Assembly (NCBI GenBank): GCA_001940895.1
Contig: MSGY01000015.1
Span: forward strand, 1 to 64,000
Reading direction: 5' to 3'
Source of the DNA: Christensenellaceae bacterium Phil10
GTDB taxonomy: Bacteria > Bacillota > Clostridia > Christensenellales > CAG-917
DNA length: 64,000 nucleotides
Part shown: piece after piece, positions 16,246 to 25,008 of the stretch
How positions within the stretch are numbered: position 1 is the stretch's first letter
Layout: each line of letters begins with the position of its first letter
Notes under the pieces: model-generated
The model's input: the letters and a program-made list of their open reading frames with translations, nothing else
Told to the model about the DNA's origin: nothing
The model's database searches: none
Position numbers and translations under genes: made by a program

Positions 16246-17499
16246 ATGGCTGATTTTTCAAAGTTGATTGAAAACAAAGCGGCAGCGGCGCGGTATATGG
16301 TTGACGAAATCACTCATATCTGCAAAGATATGCCCAAACGTACCCCCGGCGAAGAGGGCGAAAGAGTAGCCTGCGAGTATATGGCCGACGTACTTAAGAA
16401 CGATTGCGGGTGCGAACGTTCCGACGTGGAATCGTTTAAGGAAAATCCCGGCAGTTTCTTCGGATGGATTTACATAACGATTACCTGTGTGCTTGCGGGT
16501 CTCGTGTCGTACTTCTTCCTGCCGATTCTGGGCTTTGCGCTTATCGTATTCGGATTTTTCGTAATGATTATGCAGTTCGGACTTTACAGAAAAACATTTG
16601 ATTTTCTTTTCCCCGAAAAAACGGGCACAAACGTTACCGCAATCAAAAAATGCACGGGCGAAGTGAAAGGTCGCGTGTTTTTCAACGGCCATCCCGACGC
16701 GGCGTGGAACTGGCCCGTCAACAACAGATTCGGCGGAAAAGTTTACGAGGCGAATATCGTCGTGGTAGTGCTTGGTGCATTGTTCCTGATGTTCGCAAGC
16801 CTTGCGGCGGCGATAGTTACCGGCTTCAAACCCATGATTCTCACGCCCGAACTTAACTCCGTTATTTTCTGGATAGGAATCGCAAACCTCGTATTCGTTC
16901 CGTTCTATTTCGGAATGTACCGTATGTGGGACCCGAAAACCACGGTTGACGGCGCAAACGACAACCTTACGGCGTGCTATATGGGCATTGCCATTCTGAA
17001 AGCAATGAAAGACCAGGGCATCGAACTGGAACATACCGAAGTAGGCGTTATTCTGTCGGGCTCGGAAGAGGCGGGTCTTCGCGGAGCGAAGGCGTGGTGC
17101 GAACAGCATAAAGGCGAATTCGACGACGTACCCACCTGGATATATTCTTTCGATACCATTCACGACCCCAAATTCCTCGGTGTAAACTATCGCGACCTTA
17201 ACGGTCTCGTAAAGGCGGATAAAGAGGTTTCCGACAGCTTTATGAAAGCTGCCGAACAGGTTGGCGTAAAATGCAACAAGACGCTCGTGCCTCCTTTCGG
17301 AGGAGCAACGGACAGCGCGGCGTTTGCGCAGGCCGGTTTCAAAGCAACGGGCGTTACGGCGCTGAACCACGTTCTCGAAGATTACTATCATACTTTGAAA
17401 GACAGCTACGACAATCTCAACGAGGCTTGCCTTGCGGATTGCTATGCGATAGCCGTAAAAGCGCTTGAAAATTTCGACAACAGAATATCCTCGAAATAA
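16246..17499 (+). CDS. M28-family zinc peptidase with membrane segments inserted in the catalytic domain
   Basis: A 417-residue metallopeptidase-like protein. Zinc-site residues can be placed: His149 (GHPDAAW), bridging Asp239 (DGANDN), Glu274/Glu275 (SGSEEAGLRG), an Asp in SFDT near 304 and His382 (DYYHT). Two or more hydrophobic helices sit between the N-terminal part and the first zinc ligand (about 77-118), and more (about 173-232) between the first and second ligands. The catalytic fold is therefore interrupted by membrane anchors, unlike soluble aminopeptidases. ATG 16246 has AAGGAGA at 16234-16240. Substrate unknown; an aminopeptidase or amidohydrolase are the alternatives. Confidence 0.82.
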   Translation: MADFSKLIENKAAAARYMVDEITHICKDMPKRTPGEEGERVACEYMADVLKNDCGCERSDVESFKENPGSFFGWIYITITCVLAGLVSYFFLPILGFALIVFGFFVMIMQFGLYRKTFDFLFPEKTGTNVTAIKKCTGEVKGRVFFNGHPDAAWNWPVNNRFGGKVYEANIVVVVLGALFLMFASLAAAIVTGFKPMILTPELNSVIFWIGIANLVFVPFYFGMYRMWDPKTTVDGANDNLTACYMGIAILKAMKDQGIELEHTEVGVILSGSEEAGLRGAKAWCEQHKGEFDDVPTWIYSFDTIHDPKFLGVNYRDLNGLVKADKEVSDSFMKAAEQVGVKCNKTLVPPFGGATDSAAFAQAGFKATGVTALNHVLEDYYHTLKDSYDNLNEACLADCYAIAVKALENFDNRISSK

Positions 17500-17510
17500 A
17501 ACGAATAAGA

Positions 17511-17538
17511 AAACCCCGCGAAAGCGGGGTTTATTTTT
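17511..17538 (+). terminator. Terminator after the M28 peptidase gene
   Basis: Stem AAACCCCGC / GCGGGGTTT, loop GAAA, then ATTTTT. Confidence 0.9.
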
Positions 17539-17643
17539 GGCTAAGACGTGCGCCGCGAAATTCTTATAATCACGCATTGTTGACAAAACGGCGTATATAA
17601 TGTAATAATATTAATACTACTTATTTTTCTTACAGTGTGATTT

Positions 17644-20112
17644 ATGGTGGCAGAAAACTCGGAAACACGGATTGCGGAGGATATTTCTGAAAGAGGCCTT
17701 ACTTCGGCCGAGGTGGCCGAGCGCGTTAAGGAAGGGAAGGTCAACGGCGAACAGACCATCCGTACCAAAAGCGTCGGCAGGATAATCTTCGACAATACTT
17801 TTACGTTCTTTAACTTCATATTTTTCGTGATGGCCGTTATACTTGCCTTTTTCGCGTCGTTCGATAAAGACGGCATAGGAAATTACGGTTTCGTCATGCT
17901 GTGCGTTTTCAATACGCTCGTCGGTATTATACAGGAACTTCGCGCAAAGCACACGATGGATAAACTGTCGCTTATATCCGCGCCGAAAGTTATCGTGTTG
18001 AGAGACGGAACGGAAAGCGAGATTAAAGTCAGGGACATCGTGCTGGGCGACGTGATGATTTTGTCCGCCGGACAGCAGATTTGCGCCGATTCCGTGGTTA
18101 CGGACGGCAGTATAGAGGTTAACGAAAGTTTAATTACGGGCGAACCCGACGCTATCCGCAAAAACGCGGGCGATAAACTTATGTCGGGCAGTTTCGTTGT
18201 ATCGGGGCGCGCAAAGGCACGCGTCGAACACGTCGGTATGGACAATTTCGCAATGAAAATCAGCGCCGGCGCGAAATATATCAAAAAACCGGTTTCGGTT
18301 ATCAGAAACAGCCTTAACAAAATCGTCAAAACGATGTCGGTTATCATCGTTCCTCTCGGAATAGCGTTGTTCTGCGTGAAATATCTCGTGCAGGGCAACG
18401 GACTCGACGATACGGTTATTACAACGATAGGTTCGCTTGTCGGTATGATACCCAGCGGGCTCGTGATGCTGTCGTCGGCGGTGTTCTGCCTTAGCGTAAT
18501 CAGGATTGCGAAACACCATACGCTTGCGCAGGATATGTACTGCGTCGAAACTCTTGCCCGCGTCGACGTGCTTTGTCTCGATAAGACGGGTACGATTACC
18601 GAAGGCAGTATGGAAATACAGGGAATTAAAACCGTCGACGTGTCGGAGGACGAGTTCAAGGTGCATCTGAAAAGCCTTATGAACGCTCTTCCCGACGATA
18701 ACGCAACCGCGACGGCCGTACGCAATTATGTTGAAGAAGTGTGCGCGGGGGACGAAGCGGAATCGACGGTGCCTTTTTCGTCGGTAAGAAAATGGAGCGC
18801 CGCAAGGATAAACGGCGTAACGTACGTTCTGGGCGCGCCCGAATTCGTTTTTCCCGACGAATCGGACGAAATGGTTGCGATAACGCGGGAAAAGGCGGAG
18901 GAAGGTCTTCGCGTAATAGTATTCGCGTCAACCGCATGCAACCTCGAAGGCGATACACTTCCCGATAATCTGAAACCCGAAGGGTTTATTTTCATCGCCG
19001 ACAAAATACGTAAAGAAGCGCCCGATACATTGCGCTTTTTCAGGGAGCAGGGCGTTAACGTAAAAATAATATCGGGGGACAATCCCGTTACGGTGCGGGC
19101 CGTTGCGAAGCGCGCCGGTCTTGACGACTGCGATAATATCATCGATATGTCCACTCTCAAAACCGATGAAGAAGTAATGGAAGCCGCCGATAAATATACG
19201 GTGTTCGGAAGAGTGCTGCCCGATCAGAAACTGCTGCTCGTCAAAGCTCTGAAAGCTAAAGGACATACCGTTGCGATGACGGGCGACGGCGTAAACGACG
19301 TTCTCGCATTAAAAGAGGCCGATTGTTCGGTCGCTATGGCGTCGGGGTCGGACGCGGCGAAAAACGTAAGCAGCCTCGTCCTTCTGGACAGCAACTTCGC
19401 GTCGATGCCGAAAGTCGTTGCGGAAGGAAGACGCTCGATAAACAATCTCGAAAGGTCCGCTTCGCTGTTTCTGGTAAAAACCGGCTATAATCTGCTTATA
19501 GCGCTTCTTTTCCTTATCGTTCCGTCGGTATTGCCTTTCGAGCCCAGACAACTTACTTTGCTCGGCGGCGTAACGATTGGCATTCCTTCTACCATTCTTG
19601 CGCTCGAAAAGAACAATAAGAGGGTTGAAGGGCGTTTTCTACCGAAAGTTATTATGAAAGCAGTGCCGGGAATAATTACGGTTATGACGGGAATTATCTC
19701 AATCGTAATCGTGACGCAGTGCATATTTACGGGGCTTTCGCAGGAAGAACAGCAGAGTCTGTATTTCCTTGCAACGGTATTTGCCGGCTACCTGTTTGTG
19801 TTTAAATCCTGTTGTCCTTTCAATATTCTGCACGCCGCGGTATTCGTGTTCGTGATACTTTTGCTTGTATTGTGTTATTTCGTCAATCTGTCGTTTATCG
19901 ACATTCAGGCCTTTTTCGGATTATATCGCAATATGACGCCCGATATGTGGAAAGCGATTGCCGTAGTGTGGGCAATTCTGATTCCCGTATTTGCGTTGAG
20001 CTGGTGGCTGGACTCGAGGTATAACGAGACCTTTCAGGATAAAGTGGGCGCGCTCGGAGACAGAATAGAGTCGTTGCGCAAAAGTAAAAAAAGAAAAAAC
20101 GCGCAAGCTTAA
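17644..20112 (+). CDS. Cation-transporting P-type ATPase (CtpE-like)
   Basis: An 822-residue P-type ATPase. It has the actuator loop ITGEP, the phosphorylated Asp313 in DKTGTITEG, the nucleotide-binding domain and the hinge TGDGVNDVLAL, with about ten membrane helices. The helix-4 ion-binding motif is IPSGL where Ca2+ and many related pumps have PEGL, so the usual carboxylate is absent. Overall similarity is to the CtpE-type branch rather than heavy-metal pumps, and no N-terminal metal-binding domain is present. The cation is uncertain (Ca2+ or Mg2+ are candidates). The ATG at 17644 has no obvious Shine-Dalgarno. A TTGACA lies at 17580-17585, with AT-rich sequence after it. It stands alone, closed by a terminator. 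Confidence 0.88.
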   Translation: MVAENSETRIAEDISERGLTSAEVAERVKEGKVNGEQTIRTKSVGRIIFDNTFTFFNFIFFVMAVILAFFASFDKDGIGNYGFVMLCVFNTLVGIIQELRAKHTMDKLSLISAPKVIVLRDGTESEIKVRDIVLGDVMILSAGQQICADSVVTDGSIEVNESLITGEPDAIRKNAGDKLMSGSFVVSGRAKARVEHVGMDNFAMKISAGAKYIKKPVSVIRNSLNKIVKTMSVIIVPLGIALFCVKYLVQGNGLDDTVITTIGSLVGMIPSGLVMLSSAVFCLSVIRIAKHHTLAQDMYCVETLARVDVLCLDKTGTITEGSMEIQGIKTVDVSEDEFKVHLKSLMNALPDDNATATAVRNYVEEVCAGDEAESTVPFSSVRKWSAARINGVTYVLGAPEFVFPDESDEMVAITREKAEEGLRVIVFASTACNLEGDTLPDNLKPEGFIFIADKIRKEAPDTLRFFREQGVNVKIISGDNPVTVRAVAKRAGLDDCDNIIDMSTLKTDEEVMEAADKYTVFGRVLPDQKLLLVKALKAKGHTVAMTGDGVNDVLALKEADCSVAMASGSDAAKNVSSLVLLDSNFASMPKVVAEGRRSINNLERSASLFLVKTGYNLLIALLFLIVPSVLPFEPRQLTLLGGVTIGIPSTILALEKNNKRVEGRFLPKVIMKAVPGIITVMTGIISIVIVTQCIFTGLSQEEQQSLYFLATVFAGYLFVFKSCCPFNILHAAVFVFVILLLVLCYFVNLSFIDIQAFFGLYRNMTPDMWKAIAVVWAILIPVFALSWWLDSRYNETFQDKVGALGDRIESLRKSKKRKNAQA

Positions 20113-20116
20113 TATA

Positions 20117-20146
20117 AAAAAGTCGGGTTAAGACCCGACTTTTTTA
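20117..20146 (+). terminator. Terminator after the P-type ATPase gene
   Basis: Stem AGTCGGGT / ACCCGACT, loop TAAG, with flanking A and T runs; can work in both directions. Confidence 0.85.
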
Positions 20147-20221
20147 TTCCTCGTTAAGGTTTTTTACGAGATTGATATCGCGTTCTGCTTACAATCCGAC
20201 AATTTTCTGAAATCATTTATC

Positions 20222-20246
20222 AACCCCGTCTCAAGCGGGTTTTTTA
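20222..20246 (+). terminator. Second plus-strand terminator abutting the convergent permease gene
   Basis: AACCCCG, a 7-nt loop, CGGGTT and a run of T to 20246, directly next to the stop codon of the minus-strand gene. It would stop plus-strand readthrough from the ATPase gene. Confidence 0.5.
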
Positions 20247-21026
20247 TCAGAAAAATACGTGCAGAACAAGCATTGTTATCCCGAGAATCACCAGGACCGC
20301 GCCGACGGTAATATTCAGCGTTTTCGGTTTTACCCGTGTTGCAATCGCCGCGGCAATCTGTGCCGAAATCAACGTACTCAATATGCATACGAACATAGCG
20401 GTCGTATCGGGTATTCCGCCTATCCCGAAGTGTGCGACTGCGCCCGTAAGCGCCGTAAAAGTCATGATAAAAACGCTTGTTCCGACGGCTTTTTTCAGTT
20501 CGAATCCCAAAAACGACGTCAGGACGAGCAGCATCATCATACCGCCGCCCGCGCCGACAAAACCGCAAATCATACCTATTCCCGACGAAAACGCGACGGT
20601 CTGAATAACGGCCGTGGTTTTATCGCGGCACAGATTTTCTTTCAGCGGGTCTTTTTTGTTTACGGGACGCAAAATAAATTTCAGGCCGAGAAGGGATGTG
20701 GCAAAAATCGAGAAACTTCCCATCATATGATTATCGACGAGAGATGCAAGATAACTGCCTATCATCGTGAAGCACAGTATGATTGCCAGCATAAAGGCCC
20801 CTTTTTTGAAGTCGACGTTTTTATCGACCGCGTATGCGGTGGTTGAAACCGCAGACGCAAGCACGTCGGAAACAAGCGCTATTCCTACGGCGTCGTATGC
20901 GGGGAAATCGAGAAAGGCAACGAGCATCGGCGCAATAAACGCGGCCGCCGACAACCCCGCGAAACCCGTGCCGAGTCCCGCGCCTATTCCCGCGAATATA
21001 TAAACGATTATTCTGGTCCAGTCCAT
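20247..21026 (-). CDS. Sulfite exporter TauE/SafE-family permease
   Basis: A 259-residue membrane protein with about eight helices. The two family-typical Gly-rich stretches are present (IGAGLGTGFAGLSAAAFIAPML near the N-terminus and GFVGAGGGMMMLLVL in the middle), matching the TauE/SafE (DUF81) repeat. Known members move sulfite, sulfoacetate or other organosulfur anions; the substrate here is not determined. ATG 21026 is chosen for its AAGGAT site; the frame continues 12 codons further to 21062. A minus-strand promoter lies just upstream, divergent from the phosphatase gene. Confidence 0.85.
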   Translation of the reverse strand: MDWTRIIVYIFAGIGAGLGTGFAGLSAAAFIAPMLVAFLDFPAYDAVGIALVSDVLASAVSTTAYAVDKNVDFKKGAFMLAIILCFTMIGSYLASLVDNHMMGSFSIFATSLLGLKFILRPVNKKDPLKENLCRDKTTAVIQTVAFSSGIGMICGFVGAGGGMMMLLVLTSFLGFELKKAVGTSVFIMTFTALTGAVAHFGIGGIPDTTAMFVCILSTLISAQIAAAIATRVKPKTLNITVGAVLVILGITMLVLHVFF

Positions 21027-21047
21027 ATAAATCCTTAAAACCAGATT

Positions 21048-21075
21048 ATTATACCACCGCATGCCTTAAAGTCAA
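21048..21075 (-). promoter_or_regulatory. Promoter of the TauE/SafE permease gene
   Basis: Minus strand: TTGACT, a 16-bp spacer, TATAAT. Confidence 0.6.
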
Positions 21076-21086
21076 TTAAAAGCGGA

Positions 21087-21115
21087 TTGACTTTATTTAC
21101 GGTAAGTGATAATAT
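21087..21115 (+). promoter_or_regulatory. Promoter of the phosphatase-mrp operon (leaderless)
   Basis: TTGACT, a 17-bp spacer, TAATAT. The -10 box ends 7 nt before the ATG at 21123, so the message should start at the start codon itself. Confidence 0.6.
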
Positions 21116-21122
21116 TATCTCT

Positions 21123-21584
21123 ATGAAAATAATGTTCGTATGCCTTGGAAATATCTGCAGAAGTCCTATGGCCGAATTCGTTTTTAATTACGAAGCGAAG
21201 AATCGCGGCGTCTTAGAAAAATACGAGGTTGCGTCCGCAGGTACGTGCGAAGAGGAAGAGGGTAGTCCCGTTCATTACGGTACGGTAGCCGAATTAAAAA
21301 GACGCGGCGTTCCTTTTCGGGAAAGACGCGCCGTATTGCTTCGCGCCGCCGATTACGACCGATACGATTTGTTTATCGGTATGGACGAATCGAACGTACG
21401 CTGTATGAAACGGCTTTTTAACGGAGACCCTTATAATAAAGTAAAACTCCTTAACGATTACACGGGAAATCCGCGCGACGTCGCCGACCCGTGGTACACC
21501 GGTAATTTCGTTAAAACTTACGACGATATCAGAACGGGCATAGAATGCTTATTGGATAATCTTGAACAGGAAGTGAATGTATGA
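21123..21584 (+). CDS. Low-molecular-weight protein-tyrosine phosphatase
   Basis: A 153-residue LMW-PTP. The P-loop CLGNICRS places the nucleophile at Cys7 and the binding Arg at residue 13. The general-acid loop is present as ADPWYTG near the C-terminus. These enzymes dephosphorylate Tyr-phosphorylated proteins, often linked to exopolysaccharide control, and some related proteins are arginine phosphatases. No tyrosine kinase or capsule genes are in the window. The frame is open upstream to 21087, but ATG 21123 matches the family N-terminus exactly. There is no Shine-Dalgarno. The stop overlaps the mrp start as ATGA. Confidence 0.93.
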   Translation: MKIMFVCLGNICRSPMAEFVFNYEAKNRGVLEKYEVASAGTCEEEEGSPVHYGTVAELKRRGVPFRERRAVLLRAADYDRYDLFIGMDESNVRCMKRLFNGDPYNKVKLLNDYTGNPRDVADPWYTGNFVKTYDDIRTGIECLLDNLEQEVNV

Positions 21585-22405
21585 GCGATTGCACACACGA
21601 TTGCGAAAGTTGCAAAAGCAAGGGAACTTGCGGCGAAAAGAACGATTTTTCGCTTGACGTAAACGAGTTGTCGAAAGTCGGACACGTTATAGGCGTCGTA
21701 TCGGGTAAAGGCGGCGTAGGCAAATCTCTGGTTACGGGTCTTATGGCGTCCGAAACGGCAAAACAAGGGTTTAAAACGGCAATTCTCGACGCTGATATTA
21801 CGGGTCCGTCAATTCCCAGAATGTTTGGGGTCAAAGGTCCGGTTGACAGCGACGGCAAATATTTTTATCCCGTCACCTCTGAAACAGGAATAAAAATAAT
21901 GTCAGCGAATCTTTTGCTCGAAAACGAGGACGACCCCGTTATCTGGCGCGGACCCGTGATTGCGGGTATGGTAAAACAGTTCTGGACGGACTGTGTATGG
22001 AACGACGTGGATTATATGTACGTCGATATGCCTCCCGGAACGGGCGACGTGCCGCTTACCGCGTTTCAGAGTCTGCACGTTGAAGGCATTATCGTTGTAA
22101 CGAGTCCGCAGGAACTTGTATCTATGATTGTTGCGAAGGCCGTAAAAATGGCAAATATGATGCATATTCCCGTTCTCGGCGTAGTTGAAAATATGAGTTA
22201 CGTCAAATGTCCCGATTGCGGAAAAGAGTTTTCGGTTTTCGGTGAAAGTAAGGTTGACGAGGTAGCGACAAATTTCGACTTGAAACTTCTCGGGCGAATT
22301 CCTTTTGACGTCGACATTGCGAAAGCGTGCGACAGAGGCGATATAGAAAGCGTGGACGCTCGTTGGCTTGAAAGCGCGGTTGAGGCCGTAAAGAGACTGA
22401 AATGA
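21581..22405 (+). CDS. mrp: Mrp/NBP35-family iron-sulfur carrier ATPase
   Basis: A 274-residue P-loop NTPase that binds and delivers Fe-S clusters. The N-terminal Cys cluster (Cys4, 8, 11 and 17) resembles the NBP35 extension. The deviant Walker A is SGKGGVGKS (41-49). Then come the switch region DADITGPSIPRMF, MPPGTGD, and the C-terminal bridging motif CPDC (Cys210 and Cys213), which holds a cluster at the dimer interface. The gene overlaps the upstream phosphatase stop by 4 nt, so the two are translationally coupled although no functional link is known. A terminator follows. Confidence 0.92.
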   Translation: MSDCTHDCESCKSKGTCGEKNDFSLDVNELSKVGHVIGVVSGKGGVGKSLVTGLMASETAKQGFKTAILDADITGPSIPRMFGVKGPVDSDGKYFYPVTSETGIKIMSANLLLENEDDPVIWRGPVIAGMVKQFWTDCVWNDVDYMYVDMPPGTGDVPLTAFQSLHVEGIIVVTSPQELVSMIVAKAVKMANMMHIPVLGVVENMSYVKCPDCGKEFSVFGESKVDEVATNFDLKLLGRIPFDVDIAKACDRGDIESVDARWLESAVEAVKRLK

Positions 22406-22415
22406 TTTTAAAAAA

Positions 22416-22448
22416 TAAAATCCCGCAAAACTGCGGGATTTTGTTTTT
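22416..22448. terminator. Bidirectional terminator between mrp and the convergent acyltransferase-like gene
   Basis: Stem AAATCCCGCA / TGCGGGATTT with an AAAC loop, flanked by A-rich and T-rich runs on the two sides. Confidence 0.85.
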
Positions 22449-22461
22449 CGCTAAACGCTTT

Positions 22462-23751
22462 TTATTTGGCGGGGGTGTTTATAAAATCTTCGATATTTCG
22501 TTCGATAAGGTCGAAAAATACCTCGACTTTTTCCTTATCCGCTTCGTTTCCTTTTATGGCGATTGTCATCGTGAGTTCGTCGTTCAGCGTAGTCATCGCA
22601 AGTTGCATAAAAGGTTTGTATTTGACGGCGCCCGTCATAAATCCGTCGACGGGTTTTGCGTTTCCGAAAGTCAAAAGTTCTTCGGGAAGCAGTCCGATAT
22701 TGCTCATTCCGATAAGCGGGTTGTTATAACCTATTTTTATCGCGAATTCCGATATCGAGAAGGGAAGAATGGTATAAGCGAGCTTTAAGAGGGGAAGACT
22801 GTAAAGCCCCATAAACTTATCGCGTTTGCTGGACTTCGTGGAACGCATCACGTTAATAAGGGTGTCGTTTATCGTTTCGCCTTTTCCGTGTACGGTGCAA
22901 AGCATAAATCCGGTATGATTTGCAAGCCCGCCCGCGTTTTCTCCGCCTTCGATATGTCTTCTCAAATCCACCATACAGGGAATTGACAGAGTCTCGTCGT
23001 CGCGCATTCCGATAATCTCGTACAGAGCGCGGACGTACGCCGCAAGCATAACGTCGTTTACGGTTACTCCGAGACGCTTGCCGGTATTCTTCATCTCTGT
23101 GAAAACGGGCCTTTCGATTTTTCTTACGTTAATCATCGTGCGGTCGTCGTCCGACGCGGGCGTAAGGGGAAATACGTGTTTATCCTTTACGTCGCTGATG
23201 TTTTTATAGAGCCCTTTGGCGATTTTTTTATCGGAAGCGTTCAGTTTCGTATAAACTTGTTCGGCGCTTCTCGTGCCGCTTTTGAGGTCTGTGGGGTTTT
23301 CGCCCGAAAGCATAGCGTTGTAATTCTTGGCCAGTTTTTTCAGGAAATATTTGAAATCCCCGCCGTCGAAACACATATGATTGACAATCATCGCAAGCGT
23401 CGAACGGCCGTCCTTGTTCAGCAGAAGAATTTTAAACTGAACGTTTGATGTTACGGGTATGCTCTGACACAAAAAGTCGTAAGAATCTTTGTACGGGTCG
23501 TCGCTGTCGGCAACCGTCAGGATATCGTCCACGGTATATTTTTCGACCGACCAGTACGGATTTACCGGGTTTTCGTGAAAACTGCTGTGCAGGACGGGCG
23601 CTTTCTCCGCCATAATTACGATAACGTTTTTAAGGATTTCGGGGTCGATAAGATTATCGAAATGCAATACGGCGTGCACCATTCTGTCGTAATAATTTCT
23701 GAACAGATATTGCATCTTATCCCACATTTCGGCTTTGATAATTTTACTCAT
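22462..23751 (-). CDS. Stand-alone condensation/acyltransferase-fold protein
   Basis: A 429-residue protein of the chloramphenicol-acetyltransferase-like/condensation superfamily. The catalytic HxxxDG motif is NHMCFDGG (His125, Asp129, Gly130). The C-terminal half has the structural blocks VNDVMLAAYVRAL and GMSNIGLL expected for alcohol acetyltransferase or PapA-type members. There is no carrier protein, adenylation domain or polyketide gene near it, so a peptide-synthetase role is unlikely; acyl transfer to an alcohol, amine or sugar is more plausible. It lies 42 bp downstream of the PadR/membrane-protein pair on the same strand and may belong to that operon, though an AT-rich patch in the gap could hold its own promoter. 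Confidence 0.75.
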   Translation of the reverse strand: MSKIIKAEMWDKMQYLFRNYYDRMVHAVLHFDNLIDPEILKNVIVIMAEKAPVLHSSFHENPVNPYWSVEKYTVDDILTVADSDDPYKDSYDFLCQSIPVTSNVQFKILLLNKDGRSTLAMIVNHMCFDGGDFKYFLKKLAKNYNAMLSGENPTDLKSGTRSAEQVYTKLNASDKKIAKGLYKNISDVKDKHVFPLTPASDDDRTMINVRKIERPVFTEMKNTGKRLGVTVNDVMLAAYVRALYEIIGMRDDETLSIPCMVDLRRHIEGGENAGGLANHTGFMLCTVHGKGETINDTLINVMRSTKSSKRDKFMGLYSLPLLKLAYTILPFSISEFAIKIGYNNPLIGMSNIGLLPEELLTFGNAKPVDGFMTGAVKYKPFMQLAMTTLNDELTMTIAIKGNEADKEKVEVFFDLIERNIEDFINTPAK

Positions 23752-23793
23752 ATAGCTAAAACCTTTTATATTGTAAACCGATGATTTAAAGCT

Positions 23794-24642
23794 TTATTTG
23801 TTTTCGTCGTTCCACATCGTGTAGTATGCTTCGTCCACGCGGGATTTCTTTTCCTCGGTCGCTTTTTTCTTCTTTTTTGCAAAACGGCTTATCGCGACGA
23901 TAAGAATAATCACGTCCAGAAGAGCGGCTATTACGGGAATAAGCCAGTAGGGGTGCCACGCAACCACTCCCGCGATTCCGAGTATAACGTACACGAGGAC
24001 GGCGGTAACTTCAACCGTAGCGAGCAAATCGAAAAGGCGGGATTTACTGCCGTACGAATAAGCCTCGACCGTGTCGGTAACGAGCATTGCGATTACCATA
24101 ATCAGAAATACGAAATAGCAGTTGGGAAGATTGCTTAATATTTCGAGGAAAAGGAAAAGCATAGTAAACGCAGCCACTATAATTACGTGCGACAATCCTC
24201 TTACCGCAAGACGTTTTTTGCGTTTTGCGAATTTAACTATTCCGTATAACGCGCAGGCAATGACGCCGGTGAAAACGCCCGCGATAAATATGAGCCACGT
24301 CTTGTCCCACGCCTTGGTTGCAAAACTTACCGTAAGATAGGCAATTACCACGAACAGCGAAAACGCAACCGCACAGAGGGCGATAATCCCCGCCTTCGAA
24401 AGCGCGCGTTTTACGTTGTCGAGTCTGCTTTCGAAATCTTTGAGAGTAGAGGCGAAGTCGCCGAGACTGTCGATGCAGAGATCATAAATAGCGTTTTCGT
24501 CAGTCATACCTTTGATTCGGTATTCCTGCGCGCGGTCAAGCAGATTTCTCAACACTTCTTCGCGATATTCCATTGCCTCTCTTGTGGGAGATATGGTACG
24601 GAATTGTTGTTCGAGATACTTTTTAAAGCGTTCGGTCAGCAT
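23794..24642 (-). CDS. Membrane protein with N-terminal permease-prefix-like domain, PadR-linked
   Basis: A 282-residue protein. The N-terminal 70 residues are soluble and helical (YLEQQFRTISPTREAMEYREEVLRN is split here as YLEQQFR, then REEVLRNLL) and resemble the domain found in DUF1700/permease-prefix proteins next to PadR regulators. About six membrane helices follow from about 85 to 262, and the tail is Lys/Glu-rich. Its start overlaps the padR-like gene by 20 nt, the classic arrangement for these pairs. It is thought to help membrane stress or export responses in other Bacillota, but the function is not established. Confidence 0.72.
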   Translation of the reverse strand: MLTERFKKYLEQQFRTISPTREAMEYREEVLRNLLDRAQEYRIKGMTDENAIYDLCIDSLGDFASTLKDFESRLDNVKRALSKAGIIALCAVAFSLFVVIAYLTVSFATKAWDKTWLIFIAGVFTGVIACALYGIVKFAKRKKRLAVRGLSHVIIVAAFTMLFLFLEILSNLPNCYFVFLIMVIAMLVTDTVEAYSYGSKSRLFDLLATVEVTAVLVYVILGIAGVVAWHPYWLIPVIAALLDVIILIVAISRFAKKKKKATEEKKSRVDEAYYTMWNDENK

Positions 24643-24976
24643 TCTTTTTTCCTCCGAGAATTAAATTTTTTAATATTTCCGCTGTTTCAAACCAGTTGGT
24701 TTTATTGTTTTCGTAAAAGTTGCGTCCCGCGTCGGTAATGCGGTAATATCTGCGTCGCGCCCCCGCGTCGCCGTCGCCCCAGTAACTTTCTATAAGGCCG
24801 CTTTGTTCCATACGGCGAAAGGCGGTGTATAACGTAGCGTCCTTGAGCACGAGTTGTCCCATACTCAAAGTTTCGATTGCTTTGCTTATTTCATATCCGT
24901 AATTATCGCCGTTTTTAAGTTGCGCGAGAATTATGGTTTCCGTATGACCTCTTAAAAGGTCGTTGCTGATAGCCAT
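24623..24976 (-). CDS. PadR-family transcriptional repressor
   Basis: A 117-residue winged-helix regulator. The fold signature is plain: DLLRGHTETIILAQLKNGDNYGYEISKAI, then LYTAFRRMEQSGLIESYW and the wing RRRYYRITDAG, followed by a short C-terminal dimerisation helix. ATG 24976 is preceded by GGAGGAG. A perfect 21-bp palindrome between its -10 box and its ribosome binding site is the likely operator, so the operon is probably autorepressed. PadR proteins often sense membrane-active compounds or phenolics; the inducer is unknown. Confidence 0.93.
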   Translation of the reverse strand: MAISNDLLRGHTETIILAQLKNGDNYGYEISKAIETLSMGQLVLKDATLYTAFRRMEQSGLIESYWGDGDAGARRRYYRITDAGRNFYENNKTNWFETAEILKNLILGGKKNADRTL

Positions 24977-24987
24977 CGTGCTCCTCC

Positions 24988-25008
24988 ATATATCGTCTGA
25001 CGATATAT
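24988..25008. promoter_or_regulatory. Perfect palindrome, likely PadR operator
   Basis: Half-site ATATATCGTC, one central base, and its exact reverse complement. It lies just downstream of the -10 box of the padR-like operon, where bound repressor would block transcription. Confidence 0.75.

Noticed and set aside
17580-17601. TTGACA followed by TATAAT upstream of the P-type ATPase gene
   Set aside because: The spacer is only 10 bp. Hexamers at 17-20 bp match poorly, so I did not list a promoter.
20147-20221. Possible small RNA between two terminators after the P-type ATPase gene
   Set aside because: The 75 bp show no promoter and no strong fold; probably a plain spacer.
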